A program made the translations under genes and the position numbers. A stretch of DNA of 64,000 nucleotides, taken from positions 14,882,501 through 14,946,500 of the forward strand of contig NC_072798.1 in assembly GCF_028583425.1 (NCBI RefSeq), written 5' to 3'. Shown piece by piece: positions 10,144-21,269 of this stretch. The notes below the pieces were generated by a model. It made no database searches, was not told the DNA's origin, and saw nothing but the letters and a program-made list of their open reading frames with translations. This DNA comes from Eublepharis macularius. Lineage: Eukaryota > Chordata > Lepidosauria > Squamata > Eublepharidae. Positions within the stretch are counted from its first letter, which is position 1. Each line of letters opens with the position of its first letter.

Positions 10144-11481
10144 TCACCAAATCCCTGAAGAGTTGGGTCATACCTGGAAATGTATTGGGCACACTTTCTC
10201 ACACATCATATACATCCGCTGAGTGACATGACCAAGAAACCGAACCCAGAAAAGGGATTACACAGAGATCAGGCAAAAACAACCCTTTATTTTTAATCAC
10301 AAAAGTAAACACACTGGTCTCAGAGACAACATTGTGATAAGGCAGACATCAACCCTCTTCTCATGGCCTGGTTCTCACTGACAGGGGCTGCACAACTGGG
10401 GCCCCAGACTGAAAATATTTGTAGGCCAGATTTCCCCCCTGGAATTTGGGATCTAAGGCATGAGCTAACACAAGTTGAAAACAATACACAAAAAAACTCC
10501 ACAACCTGAAGACCGAGCCAGCAATTCTCCAACTGTTTCCCACCTTTTAAAAAAGCCCCTAAATGGTCCTATAAAAAGCCAGCGGGATGGGAGTTTCTTC
10601 TTACATTCTCTGGAGGTTCTTAATAAATGCAACATTCTCTCGTCTGGCTCCTTGCATCACCGAATCATTCTTGCTCCCTCCGCACTCCAAACGCTTGGTT
10701 ATTTCATGAGCACACAACAGAAACGAGTGCCCTCAACTGACATTCATCCTTGACCAAACCATGCACTAGACCACACTGTGTGCAGAGCGATAAACCACAT
10801 CGAGACCTGAAGTGAGCTAACTTGAAAGTGTCAACATCTCTTAAATACTACAACTCGTCTTCAAAGGGCAGCTGCAGATTTGCAAATCCAGACCCCCCTC
10901 AGCAGCACGGCAGCCGGAGCAGTTTACGTCTGACCCAAAGTGTTAATGAAGAAGGCCAAAGCACAACTCCCCAAGGGCGTATCTGGTTTCACGTTCGAAT
11001 TATGTCGGATTACCAAACGCAGCCAATTAATGCTTGCCATCCTCAACAAAGAACTGACCACTTAGCCGCAACCTTGCTGAAGACGACCCCGTCAAAAATA
11101 TTACATGCCTTTTTCCCCCTACAACAGGAATGAAATACTCCCAAACTGATTTTTCTTACTAATGTATGCCTTTTTTTTAAGTGCATTGTCTACTTCTCAG
11201 CGTAGACTCTTTGACATCCTAGAAAAGTCTCAAACACAACCCTGTGATCTTTTAACTAGTAAAGATGAAAATTTCATGCTTCCCCAGAATGGGAAGAGAA
11301 AGGCCTACAGAAATATTCCTGGAATAAAAGAAATACATTTTAAATTTTTGTCATTGACTTTAGTGTGGCCTCAAGCTGAAGTTATATTTAAATCTGCCAA
11401 GGGAGGCGGGGGGGGGGGGACTGCAAAACTTTTGTTCTACAGAATCTAGGGGAATATTTGCAAGCTGAAGAGAGCAGACTA
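10144..11481. other. Unassigned sequence
   Basis: Frames of 92-103 codons on the plus strand at 10475-11133 carry no recognisable domain. A G run at 11405-11419. No repeat identified. Confidence 0.4.
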
Positions 11482-11717
11482 AGAGCGGGACCACAAGTGA
11501 TGAATGACACAGGTTGGACACTTGTCAGCTTCCCTCAAGTTTTGATGGGAAATGTAGGCATCCTGGTCTTGCAGCTTGGCTCTCCGACTGCTGTCCAATG
11601 GACTTTTCAACTGTCACTTGTCCAACATTCCACCAAGCTGCCTACATTTCCCATCAAAACTTGAGGGAAGCTGACAAGTGTCCAACCTGTGTCATTCATC
11701 ACTTGTGGTTCTGCTCT
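11482..11717 (+). mobile_element. Long-inverted-repeat MITE, copy 1 (GAGC.G.ACCACAAGTGA termini)
   Basis: Ends agagcgggaccacaagtgat and cacttgtggttctgctct. About 80 bp of each end is complementary (cttccctcaagttttgatgg against ccatcaaaacttgagggaag) around a centre with gtccaatggacttttcaact. Two more copies at 11823-12054 and 37335-37573. No coding region. Superfamily not determined. Confidence 0.75.
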
Positions 11718-11733
11718 GGGGGAGACCGTGTGC

Positions 11734-11791
11734 CTGGAGATCAGTTGTAATTCTGGGAGATCTCTGCCCACTACCTGGAGGTTGGCACCCT
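11734..11791 (-). mobile_element. Fragment of the GTTGCCAACCTCC MITE family
   Basis: The complement reads agggtgccaacctccaggta then agaattacaactgatctcca, the terminal block of a family seen more fully at 25.27 and 30.22 kb. Lies between two copies of another MITE. Confidence 0.55.
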
Positions 11792-11822
11792 GTGAGAGAC
11801 CTTTATCATTGGTGTCTGAAGG

Positions 11823-12054
11823 CCAAACTACAAGTGACGCCTGACACAGGTTGGACACTTGCCAGCTTCCCTCAAGTTTTGGCGGGAAATGTAGGCAGCT
11901 TGGCAGAATGTTGGACAAGTGACAGTTGAAAAGTCCATTGGACAGCAGTCGGAGAGTGAAGCTGCGAGACCAGGATGCCTACATTTCCCATCAAAACTTG
12001 AGGGAAGCTGACTAGTGTCCAACCTGTGTTAGGCGTCACTTGTGGTCCCGCTCT
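11823..12054 (-). mobile_element. Long-inverted-repeat MITE, copy 2
   Basis: Inverted relative to the copy 105 bp upstream, judged by the order of the asymmetric centre (gttgaaaagtccattggaca here). Left end aaactacaagtgacgcctga has lost part of the terminus; right end cacttgtggtcccgctct is intact. Confidence 0.75.
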
Positions 12055-13262
12055 AAGACTTTGTTGCCTCTGTCTAGTTTGTAGAGCATTCTCTTTCGAA
12101 GACCATCCCATCAGATGCCCTTGGGAAGTCTACAACCAAGATATGAAGCTGCAGGCCTCCACTGCTGGCCGTCGTCAACATTGAGAAATCCAAGGTACAC
12201 TGCCTTCACCCATGGAGGTTCATCGTAGCTCAGAGCTGTTGACAGATCCAGCTTCCACTTCATGCTCCAAAACATCTGCTTCAAATTCTGTGTAGCAACA
12301 ACAACCATTCAACTCTTCATAAGGACCAACTAGTAGTCAGAAAGCAGCAAGCAAACTTTGAAGCGTACGATCTTTCAAAAGCTTGCAGATTATTTTGCGG
12401 GCCCACCAAGATCCCTCTGCTACTGGCTGCAGTTTGGAGTTCTTCCGAAGCACTGACACAGCTGTCCATATTTTATTTTTATGCATTTCAAATATTTATA
12501 TCCCACTTTGCAGCTTACCAATTGATCATAAAATCTCAATCAAGAACCATAAAATCATTTAACAGTGGTTGTAAAACTCTTCCTGTTTGGTGGGGGGGAC
12601 GGAAAGGAGAAAGCTTATTTATAAAAGGAGTGTCACGGCACCTGAAAAACTGACTGTGGGACAGACGTTTGCAGATTAGATGGAAGTGGGCGCCAATCCA
12701 TGAAACCTCGGGCCACAATAAATCTGTGATTCTCTAAGCAGTCCCAGACAAATAAGTCTGTCCCTTCTGGAATCTGTAACTTATTTTTAACCTCGGCCAT
12801 TAAGTACAAGATATTACTGAACAAGCCCCTCCTAGAAAGCCAGAATTCACATCAGACCCAGTGCCAATAAGTTTGCTAAAATATTCCACTCCTTTTTAAA
12901 AAATGGCATCATTAAATGCCTACAAATCTCCCCTCCATCTCCGAGAAGCCTGGTGTGTAAAAGCAACGAGAGCAGTCCTGGGAGATTCTAGGGAAGGGGC
13001 TCTTTATTTATGAGCAGTAAGGAAACACACTGGCCTGTCCTCTGCTGATTCCCACACTCTCCTTATCCAAAAATCCCACAGATTGCTATTGGTTCTGCCC
13101 TTGGCCAGAGTACAGTGGAGACAAATCCCCTGGGGGGAATCTGTTCATGTTCTTTCTGGACAAACAACGGCGGTTATTCTAGGATCAACAGTGGTGCATT
13201 AGAATGAAGTAAGCTAACTTTTCCCTTCCGAGTCAAACTTCACTTAAAGTCACCAGGATTCA
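12055..13262. other. Unassigned sequence
   Basis: A possible SINE tail remnant (atatttatatcccactttgc) lies near 12490. Otherwise nothing recognised. Confidence 0.4.
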
Positions 13263-13269
13263 TGAACTG

Positions 13270-13935
13270 AGACATGCAAGCATGCACGCACGCACACATG
13301 CACACACAAATATACCCACAATATATACCCTACTCACACATACATATCCACATACATATACATAACTATGTGTGTGTATACACACATATATTCACAATAT
13401 ATACCCACACATACATATCCATATATATATACACACATATAACTGTGTATGTGTGTATATGTACACAATATATAGCCACACATGCCTATATACCCATGTG
13501 TACACACACACATATACACACAATATATAACACATACATATCCATACACACACACACACACACACACAGACAACATATACACACATATACACAGTTCTCT
13601 CTCTGTGTGTGTGTGTATATATATATATATGGATATGTATGTGTGGGTATATATGCACAATATATAGCCACACGTAGCTATATACACATATGTACACACA
13701 CACAATATATACCCATGCATATTCATACATATATATACAGAACTATGTGTGTGTGTGTATACACACACACATACACAATATATAACCACACATCTATATA
13801 TGCATGTGTACACAAACAGAGAAAGATACACACAATATATATGCACACATACATATCCATATGTATATGCGTGTATATATATATGTGTGTGTGCATATGT
13901 GTGTATATACATGTGTGCTTTCATAGACATATATT
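13270..13935. repeat. ATACAC/TG/TA-rich low-complexity block
   Basis: About 660 bp of alternating purine-pyrimidine sequence made of cryptic units such as acacatatac, tatatatccat and gtgtgtgtgt, with switches between CA and TG strands. It produces open frames of 198-274 codons on both strands rich in His, Thr, Tyr, Ile, Val and Cys; these are artefacts of the repeat. Alternating sequence of this kind can adopt Z-DNA or cruciform forms. Confidence 0.9.
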
Positions 13936-13948
13936 ATGGGGGCAGTGC

Positions 13949-13950
<2 letters not shown>

Positions 13951-14013
<63 letters not shown>

Positions 14014-14014
14014 T
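13951..14014 (+). repeat. (CTTT)16 microsatellite
   Basis: Uninterrupted ctttctttcttt tract, polypyrimidine/polypurine, ending at the edge of the CpG-rich island. Confidence 0.95.
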
Positions 14015-14019
14015 GACAT

Positions 14020-16255
14020 TGTGTTCTTCTGGGAGGAGGGAACAGCTGCAAAAGTCCTGCCCCGGAGAGCTCTTCCCAGAGGAGCCAAGGCGTTTTAAGG
14101 AGGAACGAGCTTCGACCGAACTTTGCAAACAGCCCCTGCTGTTTTCCAGCCCCCCCCCCCCCCGACCGCCCACCCGGCTGGAAAAGCAGGCGCACCAACC
14201 CGGCTTTGGCTGCAGCCGCTGCAGGCAGCAGATCGATCAATATTCTGCAAACTGCAGCCAGCCAAAGCTTGCAAGAGAGCACTCCAGGTCTTTTTTCCTC
14301 CCGTTAAGAAGAAGCGACCGCGCGCCCAGCCTTTCCCGGCGCACCAGGCGCTGTCCTTCCGAGCCCGCCCCCTCCCCGCGAAGGCGTCCCCAAACAAAGC
14401 CGAGGCAATTAAAATAATTTAATGCTTCCTGTCTGAGCGATCCCCGGGGGACCAGAGCCCGAGTCCAGGAGTGGAAGGAGAGGGTGCGGATCCTTCCCGG
14501 GCAGGCGCTCACCTTTCCTCCTCGGTCCCTCCCCCTTGGCAGAGATCTAAAAGACCAGGAGTGCAGATCTACTCCGAATGCTAGCCAGGTCTATTCAATG
14601 GGGCTTACTCCCAGGAAAGCGTTCTTAGGGTTGCACTAAGAGTCCGGATCGCCCCATCTGTCCACCCTTTTGCAAGCATTGCTGGAGCCCACGGATGGGG
14701 GGGAGGGGGCAGGAGGGCAGTAACCCCCCCCGCGCTATTTCTCCCCCCCCCCCCTTTGTAGGAGGAGAGGGAGGCGGGACAAAAAGGAGCCGCAAACTTT
14801 TGAAGCGCTCCTCCAAACCTTCCCATTGGCGCCTGGCAGCGCACACCTCCCCGGCAGCGTGACCGGAGATGGGGGGGAGGGGGGAGAGATGATGATGATG
14901 GTGGTGGAGGGGGGGAGAAGAGGAAGGAATCTCGCCCTCGGCTTGCCACGCCCCCGCCCCGGCGCAGAGCTGCTTTGATCTCGCCCCCAGCACCTTTGAT
15001 CCCCCCCCCCTCCAAACCTGCCACCCCTTTGCATCGCAGCCCATCCAAGCAAAGCCAGGTGTGCGCAATTCGCGCCTGGGAGCTCGGAGCTCGGGATCTC
15101 GGCGGATCCCGGGAGATCGAAGCAGCCACGCGCTTTTCCACGCCCGCCCCCCCCCCCCAAAAGTTATCTCCAAACAGTCGAAAGGGAGGAAGGTTTGCCA
15201 AAGCGGCACCTACCCGTCGCGTCTCTCGGGACGGCTCGCCGGCCGGAGGGAGGGAGAGAAGCGGCCCCGGGTGCGCCTCTCCGTTCTTGCGATCTGCCGG
15301 CTTCCCTTTTTTTTTTTTTTGCGCTCAAGGACGCGGTGAAATCCCTTCGCCGGTCAGGCGGCGGCGGCTTCGGAGACAAACACCACCCCGAGGCCGGCGC
15401 GGCGTACAAAAGAGCAACACCCCCCCACCAAAAAAAAAATCCCGGGGAGGGGGGTGGGGTGTTGAGAAATATACAAGGGCGGCAAGAGGATGCAAATCCG
15501 GTTCCCCCGGGGCAGGTTACTTTGTTTTTAACATTGTAGCATTTCTCTGGGCGATCGGGAGTCCTTTCCAGCTTCCCCCCTTGGAGGAGTGATGGGGGGG
15601 ATATCTGGGGGGGGAGCCTAAAGGGGGAGGGGGCAGAAGAAGAGCGGATTTCTCTTTTGCACCTCTTCCTTAAACAAGCCGTGATCTCTCTCCCTCCCTT
15701 TCTCTCTCTCTCTCTCTCCTTCCCTCTCTCCCCAAGCCCACCCCCTCTTCCCTCCCCCCCTCTTGCCAGACTTCTTCCCAGCCCGGGCGGGCCACAAGCG
15801 AAGCGGCTGCCGGGGCTGGTGGCGGCCCTCCCCCTCGCCCCTCTCGCAACGTGCTGGGCTGGATTGTAAACAAGCTCATAATTGACACGGTAGGAGCAAG
15901 CGCGGGGGGGGGGGCGCTTTGAAATAAAAACACATTCTTTGCAAAATGCAAAAAGAAAAAAAATGCAAAAAGATCTTGGACAAGCGGGAGGGGGATGTAG
16001 TATTATCCCCCCCCGCCACCCCCACAACTACTTTTTCTTTCTTTTTTTGCAATTTTTTCTTACTTGCTTTTTTCTTCTTTTAGAAATCGCTCTCGATTCC
16101 CTCTACTCGCTTACTCGGGAGTACGCCCACGGAAAGCAGTGTGCTTACTCCCGAACACGCGCGGGCTTGAAGTCCGGCTCTCCGGGTCTTGCTGAAGCTG
16201 AGACCGAACCAGAGACCCTGGACTCGTTTGCATGACAGAGTCCCAAGGAGAAGTC
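14020..16255. promoter_or_regulatory. GC- and CpG-rich island, candidate promoter/5' exon region
   Basis: A sharp switch to G+C-rich, CpG-dense DNA with many runs of seven or more G or C (14149, 14698, 14743, 15001, 15147, 15594, 15905, 16007). Visible sites include an inverted CCAAT box (ccattgg, 14823-14829) next to ggcgcctgg, a GC box (cgcccccgccccgg, 14949-14962) and a forkhead-like tgtaaaca (15865-15872) in an AT-richer pocket with ctcataattgacac. In vertebrates such islands usually mark gene 5' ends. The longest frame, 287 codons on the minus strand (15164-16027), is low complexity and not believable as protein. Direction and gene are unknown. Confidence 0.65.
14545..14640. repeat. Fragment of a common reptile MITE-like repeat inside the CpG island
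   Basis: gtctattcaatggggcttactcccaggaaagcgttcttagggttgcact: segments gggcttactcccagg and ttcttagggttgcact match the family seen at 7890 and 16664. Its presence within the island shows that part of the GC-rich block is repeat derived. Confidence 0.45.
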
Positions 16256-16284
16256 AGTGTGTAATAGCTCTGACTCCCCGAAGC

Positions 16285-16455
16285 GCATGACCTGGAAGTC
16301 TAGTTGGTCTTTAAGGTGCTACTGGACCAGAACCAGTGAAGTCAGTTTCAGGTGGGTACTAGCCCTGTCGGTCTGCAGTAGAAGAGCAAGATTCCGGTCC
16401 AGTAGTGCCTTAAAGACCAATAAGTCTTTGGAATAAGCTTTCAGGGTATCAGGTT
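16285..16455. mobile_element. Old, diverged mirror-image retroposon
   Basis: tagttggtctttaaggtgct and actggaccagaacc on the left are inverted on the right as ggtccagtagtgccttaaag and accaataagtctttggaata, with a tail-like cctgtcggtctgcagtagaa between. The order matches the retroposon family at 2096 and 7978, but divergence is higher and no target duplication survives. Confidence 0.5.
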
Positions 16456-16663
16456 ACCCATTACCTGTATTTTTGTGTTGTTCTATGCAGTTCTGTGTGC
16501 ACTGACAACATTATTAATATTATTTTCAGGACCTCCTTTTTCAAGCAAAGCATGTGGGAAAGCTCCAGAATTTCATACTCACTTGCAGCAAGTCCCAACG
16601 AATTTAATGAATTTAATAGAAGAAGGATGTAGGTTGGCAGCTGAGAGACCGGATCCTCTTATT

Positions 16664-16730
16664 ATTTACTCAGAAGTCCCACGTTGCTCAGTAGGATTTA
16701 CTCTCAAGTAAGTATGCCTAAGATTCAGCA
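16664..16730 (+). repeat. Degraded MITE-like repeat fragment
   Basis: tttactcagaagtcccacgt, then caggatttactctcaagtaa and gcctaagattcag correspond to the family with gggcttactcccagg. Short and diverged. Confidence 0.4.
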
Positions 16731-16739
16731 TCCTCCCTT

Positions 16740-17985
16740 GCTCAGATCCCAGTGAGTTTTGTTTTATGTACAAAATGCCAACAGCCTGCAAGTCCCTGGA
16801 AATAAACCCATGCCATAGAGAGAGAGGAAAAGCTATTTATTTTCCTGCTTTTCCAATACCTGATAGATCCCTTAATTGGCTGAAAATGATATGTATGCCT
16901 AAGTCTAGGCTTGCAAACATCATAATAGGAATGTTGTTTGTGGGTCTTTTTTTAAAAAAAAATTAACCCTTTGCAAAAGCAAAGACAACCAAGAATTGAT
17001 GCAACAATCTAGGAGGAGATTCTCCTAGGCGGTTGCTTTAAAACGAAGCCTGTGGGAAGGCGGGGGTGGAGAAGAGACATCCGTTTCAGCCTCTGGTCCC
17101 AACACATCAATACACGATCATATCCCTGTCTCTCCAGCAGAAGGAAGAAAGCGAAAGAAGCCCCTCCTTATTTGCAGCCAGCCTCTGCTAAAGTTACGTC
17201 AAGAGAGAAGAGCCCTAAGGTAACTTGCGAAGGAGAAATGAACTAATTAAAGTACGCTGGGATTAAAATACTACCCGCAGTTGTAGCGATCTGCTCTCAA
17301 TTGTCTTATTTTTTAATTTACTTTCAAAAAGAAACTAAAGGAAATAGATTTGCAGGACTCTTTTGCCATCCTGCTACAAGAGAAGAAGGCATTTAACAGA
17401 GAATCTCTGCTAAATTCAGTTGCAGAGAGAGGAGAATATTTCCTGTTTGTGGATTTGTATGTGTGTGGGGCGGGGGAGAAGTGAACAGACAGGGCTAGAG
17501 GGAGCGCCAGAGAAGCTTTGATCATCTGCTTGCCTTTGCTGGGTTTTGTGCATTTCCTGGCACTTGGATGCGGGCGCTCTCCTTACTTCTGTCATGTGCA
17601 TCTTTCAGGACTGAAGCCATAGCTCCAGGCTCTTCCCCCTCCCATTTCCCACAGTGCACCAGCGTCACCGCCGGGAGATCAATCGGAAGCGGCCGGAGCT
17701 GTTTATCCAATCAACTTACTCAAGCCAATCCCAAGATGCTTTTATTGGCAGGCCAAAAGTCCTGCTAAAGCAGCTCGCATCCCTGTCCGCGTGGATTTTT
17801 TTTTCTGGAAAGGGGCAAGTTCTCTGGAGGCTTTGTGATGGGACTTTACTTTTCTCATCTTTAGGGCATGAGATAGGAAGAAATAATGTGTTGACTGTGG
17901 AAAGAGCTCTGAGTTGTTCACACATTCAGGTCTATCCTGTGATGACTGTAGTGTTCATAGGGGCATGCCAGGGCCCAGATTAGGG
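16740..17985. other. Unassigned sequence downstream of the CpG island
   Basis: No repeat recognised over about 1.2 kb, which is unusual for this window. Frames of 60-109 codons occur on both strands. It could hold exonic or regulatory sequence linked to the island, but no exon could be defined. Confidence 0.35.
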
Positions 17986-18255
17986 ATATCAGGTCCCCCA
18001 GTGTGGGTGGGGTATCCCCTGCTCCCACAGTCTGCCACCACTCACCTAGCTGGCAGGAAGGAAAGGCGGGGAATAGGTCTCCCGGGTGTGCTCCCGAGGC
18101 AGTGTGATGATGTCACTTCCGGGAGTGACATCATCATGCGGGGTCCGGGAGAGCTCCTGTACTTTTTAGTGGGCCAATTTGGGCCCAAAATGTATTTTAG
18201 TATTTTAATCCTGGAAGTGATGTCATCATGCCGCTCTGGGAGCTCATGTAACTTC
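17986..18255. repeat. Dispersed repeat with tgatgtcacttcc(a/g)gga motifs
   Basis: Contains atatcaggtcccccagtgtg, then tgatgatgtcacttccggga directly followed by gtgacatcatcatgc, and later ggaagtgatgtcatcatgcc. The same theme occurs at 27.56, 30.35, 39.73 and 50.45 kb. The paired tgacatcatc/gatgatgtca blocks suggest a foldback element. Confidence 0.5.
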
Positions 18256-19110
18256 TCTTTTCACAGGTTCTATGGGGCTTAGGAAGCAACTTTCACACAA
18301 TTTTAAGCAAGGGTTTTTCTTTTCTTTTTTCCTTTTAAACTTTTTAACAATTAATAAAATACAACTTTTTAAAAAAAACCTAACTTATAAGTGCAACCAA
18401 ACAGAAAACTTTAAATCGACGATGTTTTTGAAAAGGTAAAACAGTTCAACATTCCACGAAGTGGTGAGTCCTTTTTCATTCATTTGAAGCAACTATCACA
18501 GGCTTCTGCCTTCTACAGCCCCGCAAAAATAGTACAATCCCAGTAACACCAACCAAACGCAATACACAAACCCCACTTCAAATCATATTGTTTGCATACA
18601 ACATTTGATTACCTTATTCAAAGTGATAAGAGCATGTCAATCATTAAGCTCCCTAGCAACCAGCCTCCTCAGCAGCCTGCCTCTAGCTTCTGGCTCCACC
18701 CACTGGGCTATACCAATTAACCTCATAGGGGTTACACTCACACGCAAAGACATCGAAGGGGGTGAGGGCCGGGTCCCTCCTCCCTCTGAGAAGGTAAAGG
18801 GACTAAGCAACCCTAGACTGAACTTTCGTCCTAGCCTTATATATCACTTCCAACACACAGTTTTCAGCTGATCAGAAAATCAGCCAGAGTTGACCAGCTC
18901 GAGTGACATACAATATAAGTGTGAACATCCCAAAGGAAAAGTAACATCTGGAAGAGCCCCAAAGTATATATTTTTGCAAGAGGATTCACCGTTCAGAACT
19001 GTCCTCCTGCAGGACTAGTTTGGGTGTTTTACAGGTGGTCATTTCCTCAACTAAGCACTCCACCAGTTGTTTCCAGGGTATCGCTAAGAAAATGGCCACG
19101 TGGACTACAC
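18256..19110. other. Unassigned sequence
   Basis: T-rich then A-rich stretch near 18310-18380 followed by unique-looking sequence. No gene recognised. Confidence 0.4.
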
Positions 19111-19113
19111 AAT

Positions 19114-19324
19114 GGCCATTTTCACATGTCTTTCCCTCGTGGAAAACCGCGTACTTACGGAACGACGGCGTCTTCATGGGACAATTTTCCATCATTACTC
19201 CATTTCGCGGCGCGATTTATGACATCATTGCGCCAGGAAACAGAGTCATGATGGGAAATCACATCAAGAAGACTCCATCATTCCATAAGTTTTGCACGAG
19301 GAGGAAAGACATGTGAAAACAGCC
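19114..19324. mobile_element. Inverted-repeat MITE (GGCCATTTTCACATGTCTTTCC termini)
   Basis: Left end ggccattttcacatgtcttt and right end gaaagacatgtgaaaacagcc are complementary, and internal blocks (ggcgtcttcatgggaca, gatgggaaatcacatcaaga) are also partly inverted. AAT flanks both ends, compatible with a 3-bp duplication. Ends resemble those of the hairpin element at 23950. Its right end overlaps the first bases of the next SINE. Confidence 0.55.
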
Positions 19325-19535
19325 AATGTGGTGTAATGGTTAGAGTGTTGGGCTAGGATCTGCGAGACCTGGGTTTGAATCCCCCCTCTGCCATACAGTA
19401 ACTGTGGGCCAGTCGCACTCTCTCAGCTTAACCTACCTCACAGCGTTGTGAAGCTAAAATGGAGGAGAGAATGATGTAAACTGCTTTAGGTCCCCGCTGG
19501 GGAGAAAGGTGGGGTATAAATGAAATAAATGAATG
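19321..19535 (+). mobile_element. Sauria SINE, full length
   Basis: Head agccaatgtggtgtaatggt, B box gggtttgaatcccc, aacctacctcacagcgttgt, 3' part aactgctttaggtccccgct and ggtggggtataaatgaaata with an AAATGAATG tail. One of the best preserved copies here. Confidence 0.85.
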
Positions 19536-19679
19536 GTGGGAGGTCCCAAGTATGTTCATAAACACACCCACTTGGAGAGGTCACCTACTCTGACCCTGCC
19601 ACAGTCTATCAGGATAATGGGAACAAAATCAGTCAGCGGAAAAGATAGACACCATGTAGAAGGAGTCACAAAATTCCAC

Positions 19680-19900
19680 TTGCTATAAGAGGAATTAGGG
19701 GGTCAGGGTGGGAGCTGGGAGATCCCATTTCAAATCCTCTCTCACCTATGAAGCCCACCAGGTGACCCTTGGCCAACCACCCTCAGTCTAGCCTACTTCG
19801 CTGGATTGTTGTGAGCTCACAATGGAAAAGAGCACTATGTGTTTCCACTTTGAGTACTTCGGAGGAAGTGTGGGATAAAAATACATTAGATAGATAAATG
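19680..19900 (+). mobile_element. Sauria SINE, old copy
   Basis: Diverged segments ggtgacccttggccaa, tctagcctacttcgctggat, and tgggataaaaatacattaga followed by TAGATAAATGA. Head poorly conserved. Confidence 0.55.
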
Positions 19901-20339
19901 AGTCATTTTTACAAGTTAGGTCATATTTGCATTTCTCACGTCTGGAATTAGAATGCAAAATGCAACATTGGCTGGAACAGAAATGCACAAAGCTACCTTA
20001 TCCTAAGTCCATCGGCTGGTTCTTCTCATCTGGCATTATCTGTTTCGGCTGATAGTGGCTCAGCAACATCTACTATTAGCTGGACATACACACAACTTTA
20101 TGCAGGCCGAGCACCCGCCTTTCCTTCTGCACACTCAGCTCAAAATTGACCAGCTTCCACTTTCTGTCTTGCATCAACAATGTTCACAAGTGGCACTTTT
20201 TAAATGAACAATGAATGTCTCATAAGAGAAGTCAAACTTCTTGTCACCGCTCCCCATGATCGTTGTCCGAGTCAACAGGTCTCCCTTTAAATGCAAGCAA
20301 TCTGCTTTGCCGGGCCAGTTAGATTCACAGTGATCATTG

Positions 20340-20525
20340 CAAAGGTACTGTGTGGCTCAGAGATCGTGCCTGTTGGACAAAGTCCCAGACTTAATACCGA
20401 CCATCTCCAGTTAAAGAATCTGAACTTGCAGGTGTCTGGAAAGACCCTGCCTGAGACCTGGAGAGTCGCTGCCAGACAGAGTAGACAATACTGAGCTAGA
20501 TGTCTGATTCACCCATGATGGAGAA
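20340..20525 (+). mobile_element. tRNA-derived SINE (second family), diverged
   Basis: gtgtggctcagagatcgtgc, catctccagttaaagaat, ctgcctgagacctggagagt, agagtagacaatactgagct and gtctgattcacccat match the body of the 1809 copy in order. Confidence 0.65.
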
Positions 20526-20876
20526 CACAGGTCAGGAGTCCCCACAGTGTGTCCTACATAACAGATGTGAGTTGAGGGTTATCCCTACGCAGAGCCCAGT
20601 TCCTGTTGTGACTGTGGAACATATGGAGAAAGGGTTTCCACCCATCAATTTTCTGACCTGAAACAAACCAAGAGATGGGAAGCTCCATACAAAGCTGCCT
20701 TAGGCTGAATCAGTCCATCAAGGTCCATATTGTCTACTCTGACTGGCAGCAGTTCCGTCCAGCAGGGGCCTTTCACATCACCTTCTTATACGTCAATTGC
20801 AACTGTGGGGCCAGAAAGGGTTTTCCTCCAAGAGACGGCCTTTTGCCTTCATCTGGGCACTGAAGAGAGAGGGTTG

Positions 20877-20913
<37 letters not shown>

Positions 20914-20930
20914 CGCACGCACGCACGCGT
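20877..20930 (+). repeat. (GT)n(GC)n(ACGC)n microsatellite
   Basis: gtgtgtgt passes into gcgcgcgc and then acgcacgcac, about 54 bp of alternating purine-pyrimidine sequence. Confidence 0.95.
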
Positions 20931-20963
20931 GCCCTTTGGATGCCTTCCTGCTCTATGATTAAG

Positions 20964-21165
20964 AGGCAGTGTTGTGTAGTGGCTAGAGTGATGGCCTAGG
21001 ATCTCAGCGTCCCAGGTTCAGTTCCCCACTTTGCCATGGAAGCTTGCTGGGGGACCGTAGGCCAGTCACAGATTTTCAGCTTAACTTTCCTCACAGCGTT
21101 GTTGTGAGACTAAAATAAAGAACACTTTGGGGAGAAAAGCAGGGCATACATGAAGTAAAATAAAA
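20964..21165 (+). mobile_element. Sauria SINE, inserted into another SINE
   Basis: Head gaggcagtgttgtgtagtgg, B box aggttcagttcccc, gccagtcacagattttcagc, cctcacagcgttgttgtgag and gggcatacatgaagtaaaat tail. Confidence 0.8.
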
Positions 21166-21269
21166 TGTTTTTTTTAAAAGACTGGCCTACATGAGATGCA
21201 AAGGATTGAACTTGGAACCTTCTGCATGCAAAGCAGGTGTGCTACAGACTGAGCCACAGCCCCACTCTG

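Noticed and set aside
13274..14098. 274-codon plus-strand frame and 198-codon minus-strand frame
   Set aside because: Generated by the ATACAC and CTTT repeats; His/Thr/Tyr/Ile strings with no protein features.
14735..15209. 194- and 198-codon frames in the CpG island
   Set aside because: Stops are depleted by GC content; translations are Pro/Gly/Arg-rich and inconsistent between frames.
15164..16027. 287-codon minus-strand open frame
   Set aside because: Low complexity, driven by G/C runs; rich in Pro, Arg, Gly and Ser with no domain; overlaps other long frames on the opposite strand.
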